From: Isoetes taiwanensis
Lineage: Eukaryota > Streptophyta > Lycopodiopsida > Isoetales > Isoetaceae
Direction: 5' to 3'
NCBI GenBank assembly: GCA_021234155.1
Contig: JAJEKV010000030.1
Coordinates: forward strand, 8,241,890-8,305,889
Length of the DNA stretch: 64,000 nucleotides
Shown here: positions 32,654-43,767 of the stretch, piece after piece
How the letters are laid out: each line of letters begins with the position of its first letter
Position numbering within the stretch: position 1 is the first letter of the stretch
The notes under the pieces: model-generated
Seen by the model: only the letters and a program-made list of their open reading frames with translations
Database searches by the model: none
Told to the model about the DNA's origin: nothing
Translations under genes and position numbers: made by a program

Positions 32654-33690
32654 TTATGAAAAAGGGTTGACTACTATAGATGACAACGAACTCAGTTGTT
32701 GAGTGTCTCTATAGTAGACTTGTTTGCAAACAATGTCAGATATAAACTCAAAGCAATACCTACAATTTAAAGAATCGCCATGGCCTGAACTGGAAGATGC
32801 AGATACAAATAGAGGTAGATCTCCAATGCTATCGCTATATACCACGATCAGAGAGATCTAAAAAGACAATACTGCAATGCAAGCACCATTATGAAGCTCC
32901 TGAAACCTCTGTTACTTAAAGCCAACTGCTCGTTCTTGAGGCCAAAGCATACTTAAGAACTGCATTACGTGTTCTGTCAACATGTGCTCTATGTTGTTGT
33001 CTCGGCGTGTGCTCTATGCTGCTTTGACTTGCTCTGAAGGTGGATTTGCTCTTAAAGTCCATGTACATCAAAACCTAAAGTAAGTGAACATTGAAGAGAC
33101 CTGAAGGCTAAAAAAAAAAAGAATGGAACATTCTTGCAAAATCGGACACCTGATGCTGGATGTTGCTGTAGTGCTGGTGCTGCGTGGCCTCTTCAATTTG
33201 CTTCTGCCATTTTGAAGATCTTGCAGAAATCGTAGAAGCATGGGGGATCCTTGCCAAACGCTTAGCCTTTGCCCTCGGCCCAAAAGAATGATTATGAAAC
33301 TGTTGCTCCTTGCCGGAAAAGAAATATGATGCCCAAAAACATGAAATGTGAGTAAACTAACGCCGGAAAACGCGTTACATCTGCCGGAATATGATGCCCA
33401 AAAACATGAAATGTGAGTAAACTAATGCCGAAAAAAGCATTACATCTGCCGGAAAAAGCATTAGCATCGGCGTGAGCGCAGCACCTCAAAAACTTTTTAA
33501 GTAAGTAGACGTTCGTTTTCAATATGCGGCATCCGTCAATTGCGAAGGACTTGCCTAAACTCTCCTCGATCCATCATCGTCGTTGCCAGCAGAGACATTT
33601 CTTCAACAAAAGCCGTAGCCTGGCCGGAGATGATATGATGTGGAAAGGGAAGGGGGAGGGCATTCTTATCAGCTCCTTGACCTGCAGAAT
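32654..33690 (-). CDS. candidate exons of an unrecognised gene, probably decayed
   Basis: Three minus-strand stretches look coding: near 33690-33505, ATAFVEEMSLLATTMMDRGE then FRQVL, followed by a stop; near 33310-33150, FGPRAKAKRLARIPHASTIS, ARSSKWQKQIEEATQHQHYS, then a possible donor caggtg; and 32845-32760, YSDSIGDLPLFVSASSSSGH then GDSLN. Composition is protein-like and of a polar regulatory type. A 65-bp tandem duplication (33323-33452) lies between the first two. No family is recognised. Confidence 0.3.
33323..33452. repeat. 65-bp tandem duplication
   Basis: aatatgatgcccaaaaacat starts at 33323 and 33388; both units end near tacatctgccgg. Confidence 0.93.
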
Positions 33691-33951
33691 CTGAGAGGCG
33701 ATCGGATTCTGTAGATTAGGCTGCCCGATCGAATTCTGTAGATTAGGGGGCTGGCAAGGCAAGAATGCCTGACCCTTCCTGTTCCACGATGTCAATGCAA
33801 GATGTTAACCGGATTCTACATGATTTTCATAGTGATTTGCCATTCTTGATTAGAATTGCCGGAAGGCAGACCCACTTGCCCTGACGTGTTATTTAAGCAG
33901 ATGAAGTAATAAATTTGTTCGGGATGCAGATCTTTGCGGCGCTCTCTAGTG

Positions 33952-34025
33952 AGGCGTCTCTTTGTGGCACTCTCTGCAGATCTTTTGGAGACGTCTCTTT
34001 GTGGCACTCTCTGCAGATCTTTTGG
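33952..34025. repeat. 37-bp tandem duplication
   Basis: ag(g/a)cgtctctttgtggcac...gatcttttgg at 33952-33988 and 33989-34025, one difference. Confidence 0.93.
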
Positions 34026-34129
34026 CCTGTGAAGCGCATGTCGTCATGTGATTCAAATCTTTGGGCTATAAATACATGTTGAGAATAATGTAATATGTTT
34101 ATTGAAAGTTTCATGGGGAAAAAAACTCG

Positions 34130-36750
34130 AGGCCCTGATATAACACAATGGAGGGAATATTCTTCCCATCAATGGCTCGCATTAAAGGATGAAAACATAT
34201 TAATCTCATGGCCTAAATTAGTTTAATCATCAAATCCACACTTGAACCTCATGGCCTAAAAAATTAGTTTAAAGAGGGCCTTTTGATGACTTCCTAGACT
34301 GTCAACCTAAGCAAATAAGAAAGACTAAGCAAATAAGAAAGAAATGGTTTTCTACTACTAAAAATAAGACATATTTCTTTTAGGGTTGGATAGGTTCAAT
34401 TCTTCCTTTTAAGGGGAATGGAGTCTTACTTTATACCCGGGAAGATAGTGTCACATATGCTCATTATATTATTAAAAGGCATGTCTATTTTTAAATGGTT
34501 TTCCATTAGTATTTTATTGATGTTATGTTTGATGGTTTTATTAGTATTTTATTGGTTTTGGGTGTGTTATAGGAGATGTTGTTTTTTAGGTGGAAAAAAA
34601 AATTAAAAAAAACTACATCCCATGATCTCCATCTCAAGCCTTCCATATCCTTTGCCATTAAAACATGCCTATGTGACCTCAAGTTCCATGCCTAGCTTTC
34701 ATTTCCTAAAGCAAATTGGCCTAGAAGATTTTTTCTAGTCAAAACTTCTCGTTCACATGTCGTTCACACTACACACACTTACCATACCATCTTCATCTTG
34801 TTAAAACACAAATTTCCACTTGATTTGGTCATACGCATGGTCAAGGGTCAAAAATCTCTCTCTAAAAGTCTAATGGCGAGAGAAAGTGCAAAATTCCTAA
34901 AGGGAGCAATAAAAGTCAAAGTTTGCCTAAAGGATGCAAATTATATGCATTGGCATTGAAATTGATCCATGTCATCACTCAAAAGTGGCCAAGTCATCAT
35001 ACACATCATCTCCATTGCCATGTCAGATCACACACCTGTCACCCCATTGAGAATTGCATTCTTTGCAAAAAATTTTCAATTTAAGTTGTTTAAGTCCATA
35101 AGGGTGACATGTCATCTTGCCACATCATCACCAACACCTCCACATCATCACCCACGTGTCACACACATCATCTCCACCTCATCTCATGTTTTGACTAGAA
35201 AAAATCTTCCTTGCCAAGTTGTTTGACACCTCATCATCCCTTTTGCCATGTCATCTTCTTCTTGCCAACTCATCTTGCCACCTCACTATTTCATGCCTTC
35301 CTTAAATCAAAAAATAAAAAATCTCTTTTTGCAAAAAGAGGCCTTCATATTTGAAATGTGCCTAGCTATATTTTGCAAAAAAAAAATCCTATCTACCCCT
35401 CCCCAAAAGCCTAGATTCCCCGACCAATCACCCCCCACCACGTGGTATACCCAGGCGCGTGGGGCGGTGGAGGTACCGAGGCCCACGTGGATATAGCACG
35501 TTAATTATTAATAATACTGAATTTGTTATTCCTTATATACCTTGGTCCTCCCTTTCGAATCTTGCCTGTGGGATATCTCGAGCTGTTTTGCCAAGAACCG
35601 TAATCTGCAGAAATGCCAAGATCCGGCAAATTCACCCGAATCAACCACCCAATCATGACCCTAAGACGTCGGATCGGCCTGTATTACATCAAGAATTCAT
35701 CAATAAAGCTAAAAAACAAAAATCTAGTCCGGATTTACCAAGAACAGTACGGAACAGGGGATTTTAGAAAGGGGAAAATGGCTCTGAGTTTTTTTCGAGG
35801 GCTTTGAGGCGAAGAACGGATAGAAGACTTTGAATAAAGACCGGTTCCGAGTTCTTGAGTTTGAATTTGCCTTCCAGATATCAGATTATGCATGAATTTC
35901 TGATAACTTCTATGAATAGACTGTTTACCTTATTTGATTTTGTGCCCAAGACATAGAGCTTGGGATTACCATTACTTGCTGTGTGATTCTTTGGTGAATG
36001 AAAATCCGATCCTTGTTGAACTGTTTGTGAATGATTTCTCAAACATTGTATTTAACATCATGAATGTATGTCAGTTAAGCCTTGCATTCAAACATGAGAA
36101 GTTTGGCAATAGAATAGTTGCATGAGAGCATCCACTGCACAAATTGATGATATTCAGAGTGCCTACACAACCTTCTAATAGAGATTTGCACTTACACAAC
36201 TAGTTCTATAGTCTGCTCACACTACTCCATATTTGCATTTTCCTGAAGTAATTTGCATCCTACCACCTTCAAAGTCATAGATAGCATTGGTACTCATTCC
36301 AAAAGTCAAAAAAGTATATTTAATATCCAGTAGATTAAGATTTGTCTACTGTTCATAGTTTACAACAGTCTATCATGCCTAAACTCAAATTTCCAGAAAA
36401 TTAGCACACCCTTTTGCAAAAAGGCATGCTTTACAATTGTGTGCAGGCATATTGAGAAAGGATTCAAGCATCAAATTCCAAAAAAGAGCTGCCTTTATCG
36501 AGTTACAAAATTTCACTCTCTGCCAGGGATATTGACCAAAATTTGACTTGGTCAGGAGTGCATTTTATAGTGATTTGCCTTCAAGGTCTTGAGTGGCTTT
36601 AGCATCAAATCTCTGGTTTGCATTTGGCATCTATTCTTGCAAGGCAGACTTTTTTTCCTTTTGGGAAAGTGGTTAGGGATCGCTATTTAAGCTTTCTACT
36701 TGGGATTTTTTCACACAGAGTGGTTGCCTTAAGCAACCTGGAGGTTCTAA
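34130..36750. other. no gene; possible 5' LTR/leader of the Ty3-like element
   Basis: 34750-35300 is rich in catcat and ccacatcatc words. Around 35400-35850 a GC-richer patch is followed by ttatatacc (about 35532) and two aataaag sites (about 35701 and 35837), an arrangement like an LTR promoter and poly(A) signal. No primer-binding site or second LTR was found, so borders cannot be set. Confidence 0.3.
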
Positions 36751-36754
36751 ACCA

Positions 36755-37215
36755 TTGAGGTTGAAGGTTTTGCCAGGAGCACCTTCAACATTTTGGAGGT
36801 CCTACGGGAGAACTAATGAAGCATCTGAACATGCTGAAGCACAAGAGAATCATGAAGCCTCTGCTGTAGCATCAGGAGTGAGTATACAAGCAAGTACAGG
36901 TATGCCTTGCCATTACTTTGAGTTGAATATGCCAATTCCTATTCCTACTTTTGATCCAAGCATAAATGCTAACAATTTTCTAAAAACTTTTGAGTACTAT
37001 CAGGAATATGGACACAAGAAAGGTTGTAAGTTCTCTGAGTTTAAAAAGTGTTTCAAAAATGATGAGGTCAGAGCTTGGCTTGAATATATTATGAGTCTAG
37101 GAGCTAATTCATGGGATGAATTGGTCAAGAAATTCTTGGCAAGATTTGGTAAGCTGTTAGATCCTCAGGATTTGATTTTTGAACTGCAAACCTTTCATAT
37201 TAAACATGGTGAGAG
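36755..37215 (+). pseudogene. Ty3-like gag, first part
   Basis: The frame contains FELNMPIPIPTFDPSINANN, FLKTFEYYQEYGHKKGCKFS, EVRAWLEYI and SWDELVKKFLARFGKLLDPQ, ending FHIKHGERIE. This is the retrotransposon gag domain (F....W....F..F). No ATG lies at the expected start; the frame opens before 36755. It is cut at 37215 by a LINE insertion and resumes after 38535. Confidence 0.8.
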
Positions 37216-38519
37216 AATAGAATAGAATAGATTTTTTAACGTCCACGGAGACCAATAGGTCATGGGACCCATACAATGGGCTAGTACAATCATTACTACT
37301 AGGATTAAAAAACCCTTGGTTCGAAAGGTTTTCAAGGGAAAAACCTTTGCAGTAATGATGATACTAGACAAGCGGAGATAATGACTACTGAGGGCTCAGT
37401 AATTGCAGACGTTTATTTAGAACCTCAAGTATGTATAAGGCCAAGTCATGCACAGATGGTGCTCTGAGAAGTTGTGGAAGCGTGGAATGGAATGCTAAGG
37501 TCAAAAAATGATTCCGGACTATCTCAAAAGCAGGGCAACTCAGAACAGTATGGCTTTCATCTTCAATAACCTGTAACTGGCAACAGGCACATAGTCTCGC
37601 TTCTCGCGGCAATTGCGGCCGATCCCATCTACTTGTCTCAATCCATAGCCTGTGGAACCCCGTGCGAATTGATGCAATAGCTACAAGCTTGTTCCTGGTG
37701 CCAAGATGGGATTTATGTGTGCATGATAATGACCAGTTTTCACTTGGGCCAAAGTAACTGCGTCCCATATCTTTTGAGAAAAACGACCATTGAGATATTG
37801 TTGCAAAAGCTCAGGATCGAATCGGCAAGCATCGAGGCGGTTTTCGCTGTACGGTTGCCCAAGCGGGCAAACCATGTAGTGCAATGCTCTTTCCAACATC
37901 GTTTCAAACGCTGAGGAGATTCAGCCATGGCAAGTGCAAGAACAGGATACCTAACATCATCCATGTGGTGCACCTTGCAGATATAGTGGAGATGGCGCTT
38001 CATGGCAGAATATTGAAGAGGCCAAAAACCTGTCTCTTGTAAAAGAATAGCATAGGGCACCGTTGTTTTAACTCCGAGGCTGTAAGTGAGAAAGGACTTT
38101 TGCACCCGCTCCAAGCTCTCCCGAGCACTAGCACTAATGGCAAGCCCCCACACTTCAGAACCATACAGTAAAACAGGCTCTACCAAAGCCCGAAACAAGT
38201 GGGCTTTCCGTGGCCAATCATGAATTTCTGCGCGAAAACAATTATTTTGCATTGCATAGAGTGCTCTCCATCCAGCAGCCACCCGCTTGGTAATACACTG
38301 TTCCCAAAGTGTGTTCTTACAGAATTCTACACCAAGATACTTGTAGCTATCTACAACTTCAACTTCGCGGCTATCATAGTGCATAGTGGGAAGATTGTGA
38401 CGAGAAGATTGAACTACGAAAAGCTTGGTCTTTTGGAGATTAACACGCAGACCTGTGTTCTCACAAAAACTGTGCAGAGCATGTAAATGTTGCTGCATAC
38501 TAGCAGCGGTATGTGCCAA
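37216..38519 (-). mobile_element. 5'-truncated non-L1 LINE inside the Ty3-like gag
   Basis: On the minus strand it starts at 38519, just after where the catalytic YxDD of reverse transcriptase would be, and ends with the family 3' hairpin (37367-37302), acgtccacgg (37239-37248) and a tail of three AATAG units on the plus strand (37216-37230). The same AATAG ends the interrupted gag, so the tail resembles the target site. Right of 38519, tgtg(ca)ccaatatgtggag is present twice (38513-38545). A target duplication is not clear. Confidence 0.85.
37385..38519 (-). pseudogene. LINE reverse transcriptase C-terminal half, broken
   Basis: Starting AHTAASMQQHLHALHSFCEN, it has LRVNLQKTKLFVVQ and YKYLGVEF (reverse transcriptase motifs after the catalytic site), then LLYGSEVWGL and TVPYAILLQETGFWPLQYSA. 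After frameshifts near 37890 and 37750, the C-terminus shows LCACCQLQVIEDESHTVLSC, a zinc-binding CxCC...H...C end. The same architecture is in the LINE at 46.8-51.1 kb. Confidence 0.85.
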
Positions 38520-38534
38520 TATGTGGAGTGTGCA

Positions 38535-39885
38535 CCAATATGTGGAGAGATTTAATCTTTACCTTGTTAAGTGTCAAATCAACTAGGTTCCAAACCATAC
38601 CTTACACCTTGTAGCATCTTTTATTAGAGGTTTGAGTAGCAGACCAAGAATACACAGGAAGATGCTCAAGATCCAAAAGAAGGGTTTGACACAATACATA
38701 AGGCTTTTACTAAAGCCACTGAAATTGCAGATATGATTTCTTATCTTCCTGATGATATGCACTCACCTCATGATCCTTTCTTTCCAGATTATGAGCAGGA
38801 ATACATGGGACCAGAACCTGTACCAGTCTATGCTGTTCAAAAAGAAAAGAAGAAGTAAAAAATGGAGGATGCTGAAGGACCTGCGGCAGATGTGAGAGCT
38901 GAAATAACCAAAGTATCTGAGGCCCTAGTTGAGGTGACCAAATAACTTCAAGAAATGAAGAATTCCAAACTTGAGAAAAGAATATACCCACCTTGTGCTC
39001 ACTGTTCGAGAAACACTCATTCATCTGACTACTGCTGATATAGGCCTTATACAAAATGTGGTAAAAGAGGGCATTTTGGTAAGGAATGCCCTGTTTGTGC
39101 ATTTTGCAAAGTAGTAGGACATTATGAGGATAGATGTAGTGTAAAAGAGTATTTTGCTAGGCAAGAAAAATCTAAATCCAATGAGCAAAATGCTTCTATC
39201 AGGTTTGTGCAAGAGATTGAGGAACATGAGGAAATCATGGCTGTGCACACAAGAGGTATGAACAATGCAAATGACAAAGAGCAAGCACAAGAGGATGTCA
39301 ATGCTGTGAAACATAGAGAAATCGAGCAAAATATGGTTGTACCTTCTCCCCCTGGTCAGAAATATTTAAAAAAATATAAAGAAAGTGAGGATTTTGAGTA
39401 TTTAGTTAAGAACTCTAAAATCAGTGTTGACTTTTTGACTCTGCTTAAGATAGCCCCATCCTACAGGAAGAAGGTTCTGAATTTGACCAAGGAGGATGAG
39501 TTTGCTCTGACCAATCATATTGAGGAGCACATGCTGACTCAGGAAGATTATGACCCTTACTTGTGTTGCCAGAATGGGCAAAAAGATCTTGACCAAGGTC
39601 CTATTAGATGGAGGATCACCTCTTAATGTGATGCCCCATCACATAATGTGTGGCCTTGAGATAGATAAAATAGCTCCAATAGTTTTAAAATCCTTCTCAA
39701 ACACCAAAATTAGCCCTATGGGAATAGTTAGCAATGTGCCAATTGATGTAGAAGGTATAGTTGTTGCAGCTAACTTTGTTGTTGTTGCTTTTGAAGGAAT
39801 AGAGGAGAAATCAGATATTTATAATTTGCGTTTGGGAAGGAAATCTCCTGTTGTTTCTGTGATAGTGGCAAGAAATTATTTCTAG
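38535..39885 (+). pseudogene. Ty3-like gag end, zinc knuckles and protease, broken
   Basis: After the LINE, gag resumes near 38547 (RFNLYLVKCQIN, stop, VPNHTL, then FIRGL), followed by TIHKAFTKATEIADMISYLP. Zinc-binding cysteines appear as YTKCGKRGHFGKECPVCAFC and VVGHYEDRC (about 39050-39130). A continuous frame follows to 39626, then a shift leads to the protease: KVLLDGGSPLNVMPHHIM with the active aspartate in DGGS (39550-39885). Several stops and at least two frameshifts are present. Reverse transcriptase and integrase are absent; after 39900 the sequence changes to UGT-like DNA. Confidence 0.8.
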
Positions 39886-40199
39886 GATTCAACTCCATGC
39901 AGCACCAGAAATATGTTAGATTTGAATGAGATTATTTTGCTGAAGAGATGTTAGAGTCCATAATGAAAGGTGATGCCCCTGTTTCGTACGTTGTCTCTGT
40001 GGTCTGGATGCGAACTGTGGCCGATAAATTCAAGCTTCCAAATGCCAAGTTCTGACCAGGCTCTGCAGCAGCTCTGCTCTTTAATTGGCGCCTTCCCCAA
40101 TCTCTAAGCATGTCCATCTGCCTATAACTGCTGGTACTGTATTTCTTCCTTGTTTTTCTTTTTCCAGTCTTCAAGTGTAACTTTATTGTTTTTTTTGTT

Positions 40200-41087
40200 C
40201 CTGGTTGTAGATGATATGAGCAGGAATGAAATCCCAGTACATACAAAAGGCATTCTTCCACTTCTCCTAGAGGACATTCCTTACACTTTCCATGGTCCAC
40301 CTCCCTTCCCATCTTACTTTGAGGAAATTTACACAATTACCTTGAAAGCCTTTAAATCAGACTGGTTTTTTGTGAATACTTTTGAAGAACTGGTTCTAGA
40401 CAAAAGTGAATAACCTGTTTCCAATTGGTCCTCTATTAGCAACTCAAGATACACCATCAATGTATGAAGAAGAAGCAAGGGAATGCTTAGACTGGTTAAA
40501 AGACAAAGCTGATTATTCTGTTCTTTATGTGGCATTTGGAACAGTTGCAGAACTGTCCGAGCGAGAAGGTGATAAATTAGCAAGAGAGCTAGAATTGAGC
40601 AACCAGCCGTTTATATGGGCATTAGGACCAAATATAACCAAGTTATTGCCACAAAAGACTGGGAAAAATTAAGTACATTTTACATTATACAATGCTAGGA
40701 GCAACACTAGCCAACATGGAGCACATATGCTGGTTTTTTGTGAATACTTTTGAAGAACTGGAAAAGGATGTGCTGATTTCCTTCCAGACAGAAGTGAATA
40801 ACCTGTTTCCAATTGGTCCTCTATTAGCAACTCAAGATACACCATCAATGTATGAAGAAGAAGCAAGGGAATGCTTAAACTGGTTAAAAGACAAAGCTGA
40901 TTATTCTGTTCTTTATGTGGCATTTGGAACAGTTGCTGAACTGTCCGAGCGAGAAGGTGATAAATTAGCAAGAGAGCTAGAATTGAGCAACCAGCCGTTT
41001 ATATGGGCATTAGGACCAAATATAACCAACTTATTGCCACAAAAGACTAGAGGAAAATTAAGTACATTTTACAGTATAAAATGCTAG
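40200..41087 (+). pseudogene. UDP-glycosyltransferase fragment with internal tandem duplication
   Basis: After a ttgtag acceptor-like site near 40209, the frame reads LPLLLEDIPYTFHGPPPFPS and SDWFFVNTFEELV, as in family-1 plant UGTs, which transfer sugar from UDP-sugars to small acceptors. Next comes LFPIGPLLATQDTPSMYEEE, ECLDWLKDKADYSVLYVAFG and QPFIWALGPN, the stretch before the PSPG donor-binding box. The piece from WFFVNTFEELE to LLPQK is present twice (40364-40732 and 40733-41119); the first copy lost 18 bp. The PSPG box (W.PQ...H) and N-terminal acceptor domain are missing, so no active enzyme is encoded here. Confidence 0.85.
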
Positions 41088-41119
41088 GAGCAACACTAGC
41101 CAACATGGAGCACATATGC

Positions 41120-41505
41120 ATGGACATTAGAAAGTGAAGGTCATGTATTTGCACGTTGGAAAGACACAGATTATTTCATGCTTTTAGAAAGAAGATCATA
41201 GGAGTTTTCAAACAGATCTAGATCTAGGTGTGACTATACAGAACATTTGGAGGCTTTTCAAAAGATATGTTAACCAATATTTTGTCATACACTCATAGCT
41301 CAATGTTAAAAGTCGTATTTAATTAAAGTGGGACAAATCTTGAATTTTGGGACTCGGACTGAAAATGGGACTCACACCCCATAAATTTTTTTTTTGAATT
41401 GATTGCTTGAATAGAATTACAGATCACACACAAAGAATTGGGTTACTTGTTTTCCTCATAAATTTTACAAACCACTAGTTGAGAAAGTTTTCAAGCTTCT
41501 CAATA
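41120..41505. other. spacer with minus-strand poly(A)-like run
   Basis: A run of about 11 T residues at 41386-41395 is, on the minus strand, an A run 110 bp past the stop of the large ORF; it could be a retroposed poly(A) tail. No inverted-repeat partner of 43767 was found here. Confidence 0.4.
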
Positions 41506-43557
41506 TTATCTACCCTCATACAATGATATAGCATGGAGGTTGCTCATGGCTTTGTCCATCTCCCTTTTTGGGATCTTGTGTGTGTTGTCTTTTGCAGTGT
41601 GAGAACCTGGATATGACCATACCACACACTCCACCAATTCCCTCCTTTGAGGATCAGCATAATTTGCCTCCACTTCTTCTCCCCTGCCAGATTGTATTGC
41701 TCCTTCAAGTTGCCCTTCTTGTGTCTCCCAATGGGCTCCCAATATTGAATTTGGAATCGGGGACGCAACTCCTCTCCATCGAGGCATAGTGGTGGTTACA
41801 TCAGAGAGTGCCACCCCTAACCATATTGGACAGTCCTCATCATCAGGCCTTACTAGCACAAAGTATCCTTCCTTGATGTCCTCAAAGGGATCCCACTCAG
41901 GAAGATCAAACCACTTCGGCTTTGAGGCCTTACTTCCCACAAACCACTTGGAACCCTTGTTAGGACCCAAGTAAACATTCTTAGACGTGCTTGCTCCTTG
42001 AGAACCCTCCCATCTTGACTCTGGCAAGAACCCGTCTCTTAGCTTCCTCCCACATGGTTGTTCAGTTTCTAAGCATGTCACAACTTTCTCCCAGTACTTG
42101 ATTAGGGAGTCCATTTGATTTTTCTTAAGAGTGGAGGTGTGCTTTCCATTTCGAACATCATCCCAGTGCGTTATGTAATCCTTGATGCCCTTCACTAGTT
42201 GGCTAGAGTCTTTGACAGTCTTGAAGGGAGGTAGTGGTTTTGGCTGCCCTTTAGGAATGAGAACTTCACCAGCAGCACCCATTCCTTGTACAGGCATCCA
42301 CAACTTGTCACCTGGTCTCCACTTATATTGCATGATTGGTATTCCATCCCTAACCCAAAACTTGAACTGAAGTGGCTTCGTGTGTCCTGTCAACTGGTCC
42401 TTACCATCTAGCAAGTATCCCTCTACAAATGATTTCCAATCTGCAACCTCATCCATCAAGAAAGCCATTGGGTTGGGGTCAATGCAGCTCTCAAACACAT
42501 CCATTAGTTCAGGGAGACTAGTCACGTTTTCTCTCTTGAGCTTGGTGGAGAAAGTTCCAAAGAATCCATCTATATCATCATGCGTATGCCCAACCATCAT
42601 GAATCCCACTTTCACAACTTTGAATACTCCCACTGCTGTCAAGTATGACATTGCCCCAAACATCCATCTATTCTTGTTTTCTTTCCAACAGTTGTCCAAT
42701 TGAACACGTAGCTCCTCAGGCAGTGGTTTCTCAAGTAAGGGGAAATCATCCCAAGTCCTCCTTGATTCACTAGACACCTTGGATGTGAGCTTTTTTATCT
42801 GCCTTTGGTAACAAAGCGGTTGATCATCCATCAAAGCCTCAAAAATGGGTGCTGAAGGGGAATACCTCCTCCCTTCTATCGATCCTTTCTCTAGTGTTCT
42901 CAAGCACTTGAAAATAGAGCTCACATGGAAGTTTGGATCATCCCTCCATAGATCAAGCACAAAATGACCATATGTTCCAGTTCCATGACCATGTGTTAAG
43001 ACACCCCCGGGAGACTTACTTTCATCAAAAGCGTTTTGACAACGCTTGGGTAAAGGATCTAGCTTTGGCAAGAAAGTCTTGTGTTGGTCCATCTTATCAT
43101 GAATTATACACAAAAATTTGTCCGGCTGCATCTCAGAAAATGTTCTCCACTGCCAATAAAACTGTCTACATGATATTTGGTCCCTTTGGTGATCTGCAAA
43201 TTGCTCCCTAATTGCCATTCTTTCTTTCTCTATTGCAGTTGATGCAAGTGTATCCTTGAGTTGAATGCAAGTGTTGCATTTTGAGAATGGCATGTGTTGC
43301 AGGACACTCACGTCTGAGAAGTGAGTGCTCCATAACTTGCTGAAATGTGATTGAGAAAGAGGCCTACCTCCAGTAGTTTCTAGGATGGAGTTGACCTCTT
43401 TAAGGCACTCCTTTTGGATATAGTGTCGTGGCAACACCCTCTGCACCACTCGCACACCGTGCTCGTTCACCTTCTTGCTATCTTTATATCTGGACAAATT
43501 GCATGTTCCTCTTGGAACTAATCCATGTTCTAGCATGAACCATGCCCTTTTATACAT
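41506..43557 (-). CDS. 683-aa HTHDDID-type protein, possible transposase
   Basis: An uninterrupted single-exon frame; the first ATG is 43557-43555 and the in-frame stop TAA lies about 14 codons upstream. From the N-terminus: a helical region with CNTCIQLK (possible zinc ligands), CIIHDKMDQHKT, VQLDNCWKENKNRWMFG, and VGHTHDDIDGFFGTF. The three acidic blocks (HDKMD, LDN..KENKN, HTHDDID) are the hallmarks of a little-studied family common in non-seed plants and other eukaryotes (DUF7869-type by memory) and have the spacing of an RNase-H-like nuclease fold. Near the C-terminus, EGYFVLVRPDDEDCPIWLGV resembles a BAH/SH3-like reader. The flanking 5' DNA is repeated elsewhere in the window. Function as transposase is inference; a captured or domesticated gene is possible. 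Confidence 0.75.
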   Translation of the reverse strand: MYKRAWFMLEHGLVPRGTCNLSRYKDSKKVNEHGVRVVQRVLPRHYIQKECLKEVNSILETTGGRPLSQSHFSKLWSTHFSDVSVLQHMPFSKCNTCIQLKDTLASTAIEKERMAIREQFADHQRDQISCRQFYWQWRTFSEMQPDKFLCIIHDKMDQHKTFLPKLDPLPKRCQNAFDESKSPGGVLTHGHGTGTYGHFVLDLWRDDPNFHVSSIFKCLRTLEKGSIEGRRYSPSAPIFEALMDDQPLCYQRQIKKLTSKVSSESRRTWDDFPLLEKPLPEELRVQLDNCWKENKNRWMFGAMSYLTAVGVFKVVKVGFMMVGHTHDDIDGFFGTFSTKLKRENVTSLPELMDVFESCIDPNPMAFLMDEVADWKSFVEGYLLDGKDQLTGHTKPLQFKFWVRDGIPIMQYKWRPGDKLWMPVQGMGAAGEVLIPKGQPKPLPPFKTVKDSSQLVKGIKDYITHWDDVRNGKHTSTLKKNQMDSLIKYWEKVVTCLETEQPCGRKLRDGFLPESRWEGSQGASTSKNVYLGPNKGSKWFVGSKASKPKWFDLPEWDPFEDIKEGYFVLVRPDDEDCPIWLGVALSDVTTTMPRWRGVASPIPNSILGAHWETQEGQLEGAIQSGRGEEVEANYADPQRRELVECVVWSYPGSHTAKDNTHKIPKREMDKAMSNLHAISLYEGR

Positions 43558-43614
43558 GTGTTCAACTACAATATCCAAGCTTCTTAGTAATTAATATATA
43601 CGTCCTTAAAGTTT

Positions 43615-43767
43615 AATTATGTTTGTTTTTGTTAGGGCCCGAAGGGCCCAAATTGTTTTTTAGTATAACAACCAACACATAACTATCATTAACATTAATT
43701 AACACAAACCATTGAGTCCAACACATTTAAATTAAAATCCCCCTTAAACCCCCTTTGGTTTGGGTGC
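43615..43767 (-). repeat. terminal repeat upstream of the large ORF
   Basis: On the minus strand it reads from gcacccaaaccaaagggggt to gggcccttcgggccctaac; the hairpin is at 43635-43649. It matches 29276-29291 plus 29919-30052 at about 85-90% by eye. Confidence 0.88.

Noticed and set aside
39021-39329. Minus-strand frames across 38.7-39.6 kb
   Set aside because: Antisense of the Ty3-like gag zinc-knuckle region.
41568-43211. Plus-strand frames of 60-107 codons
   Set aside because: Shadows of the 683-codon minus-strand ORF.
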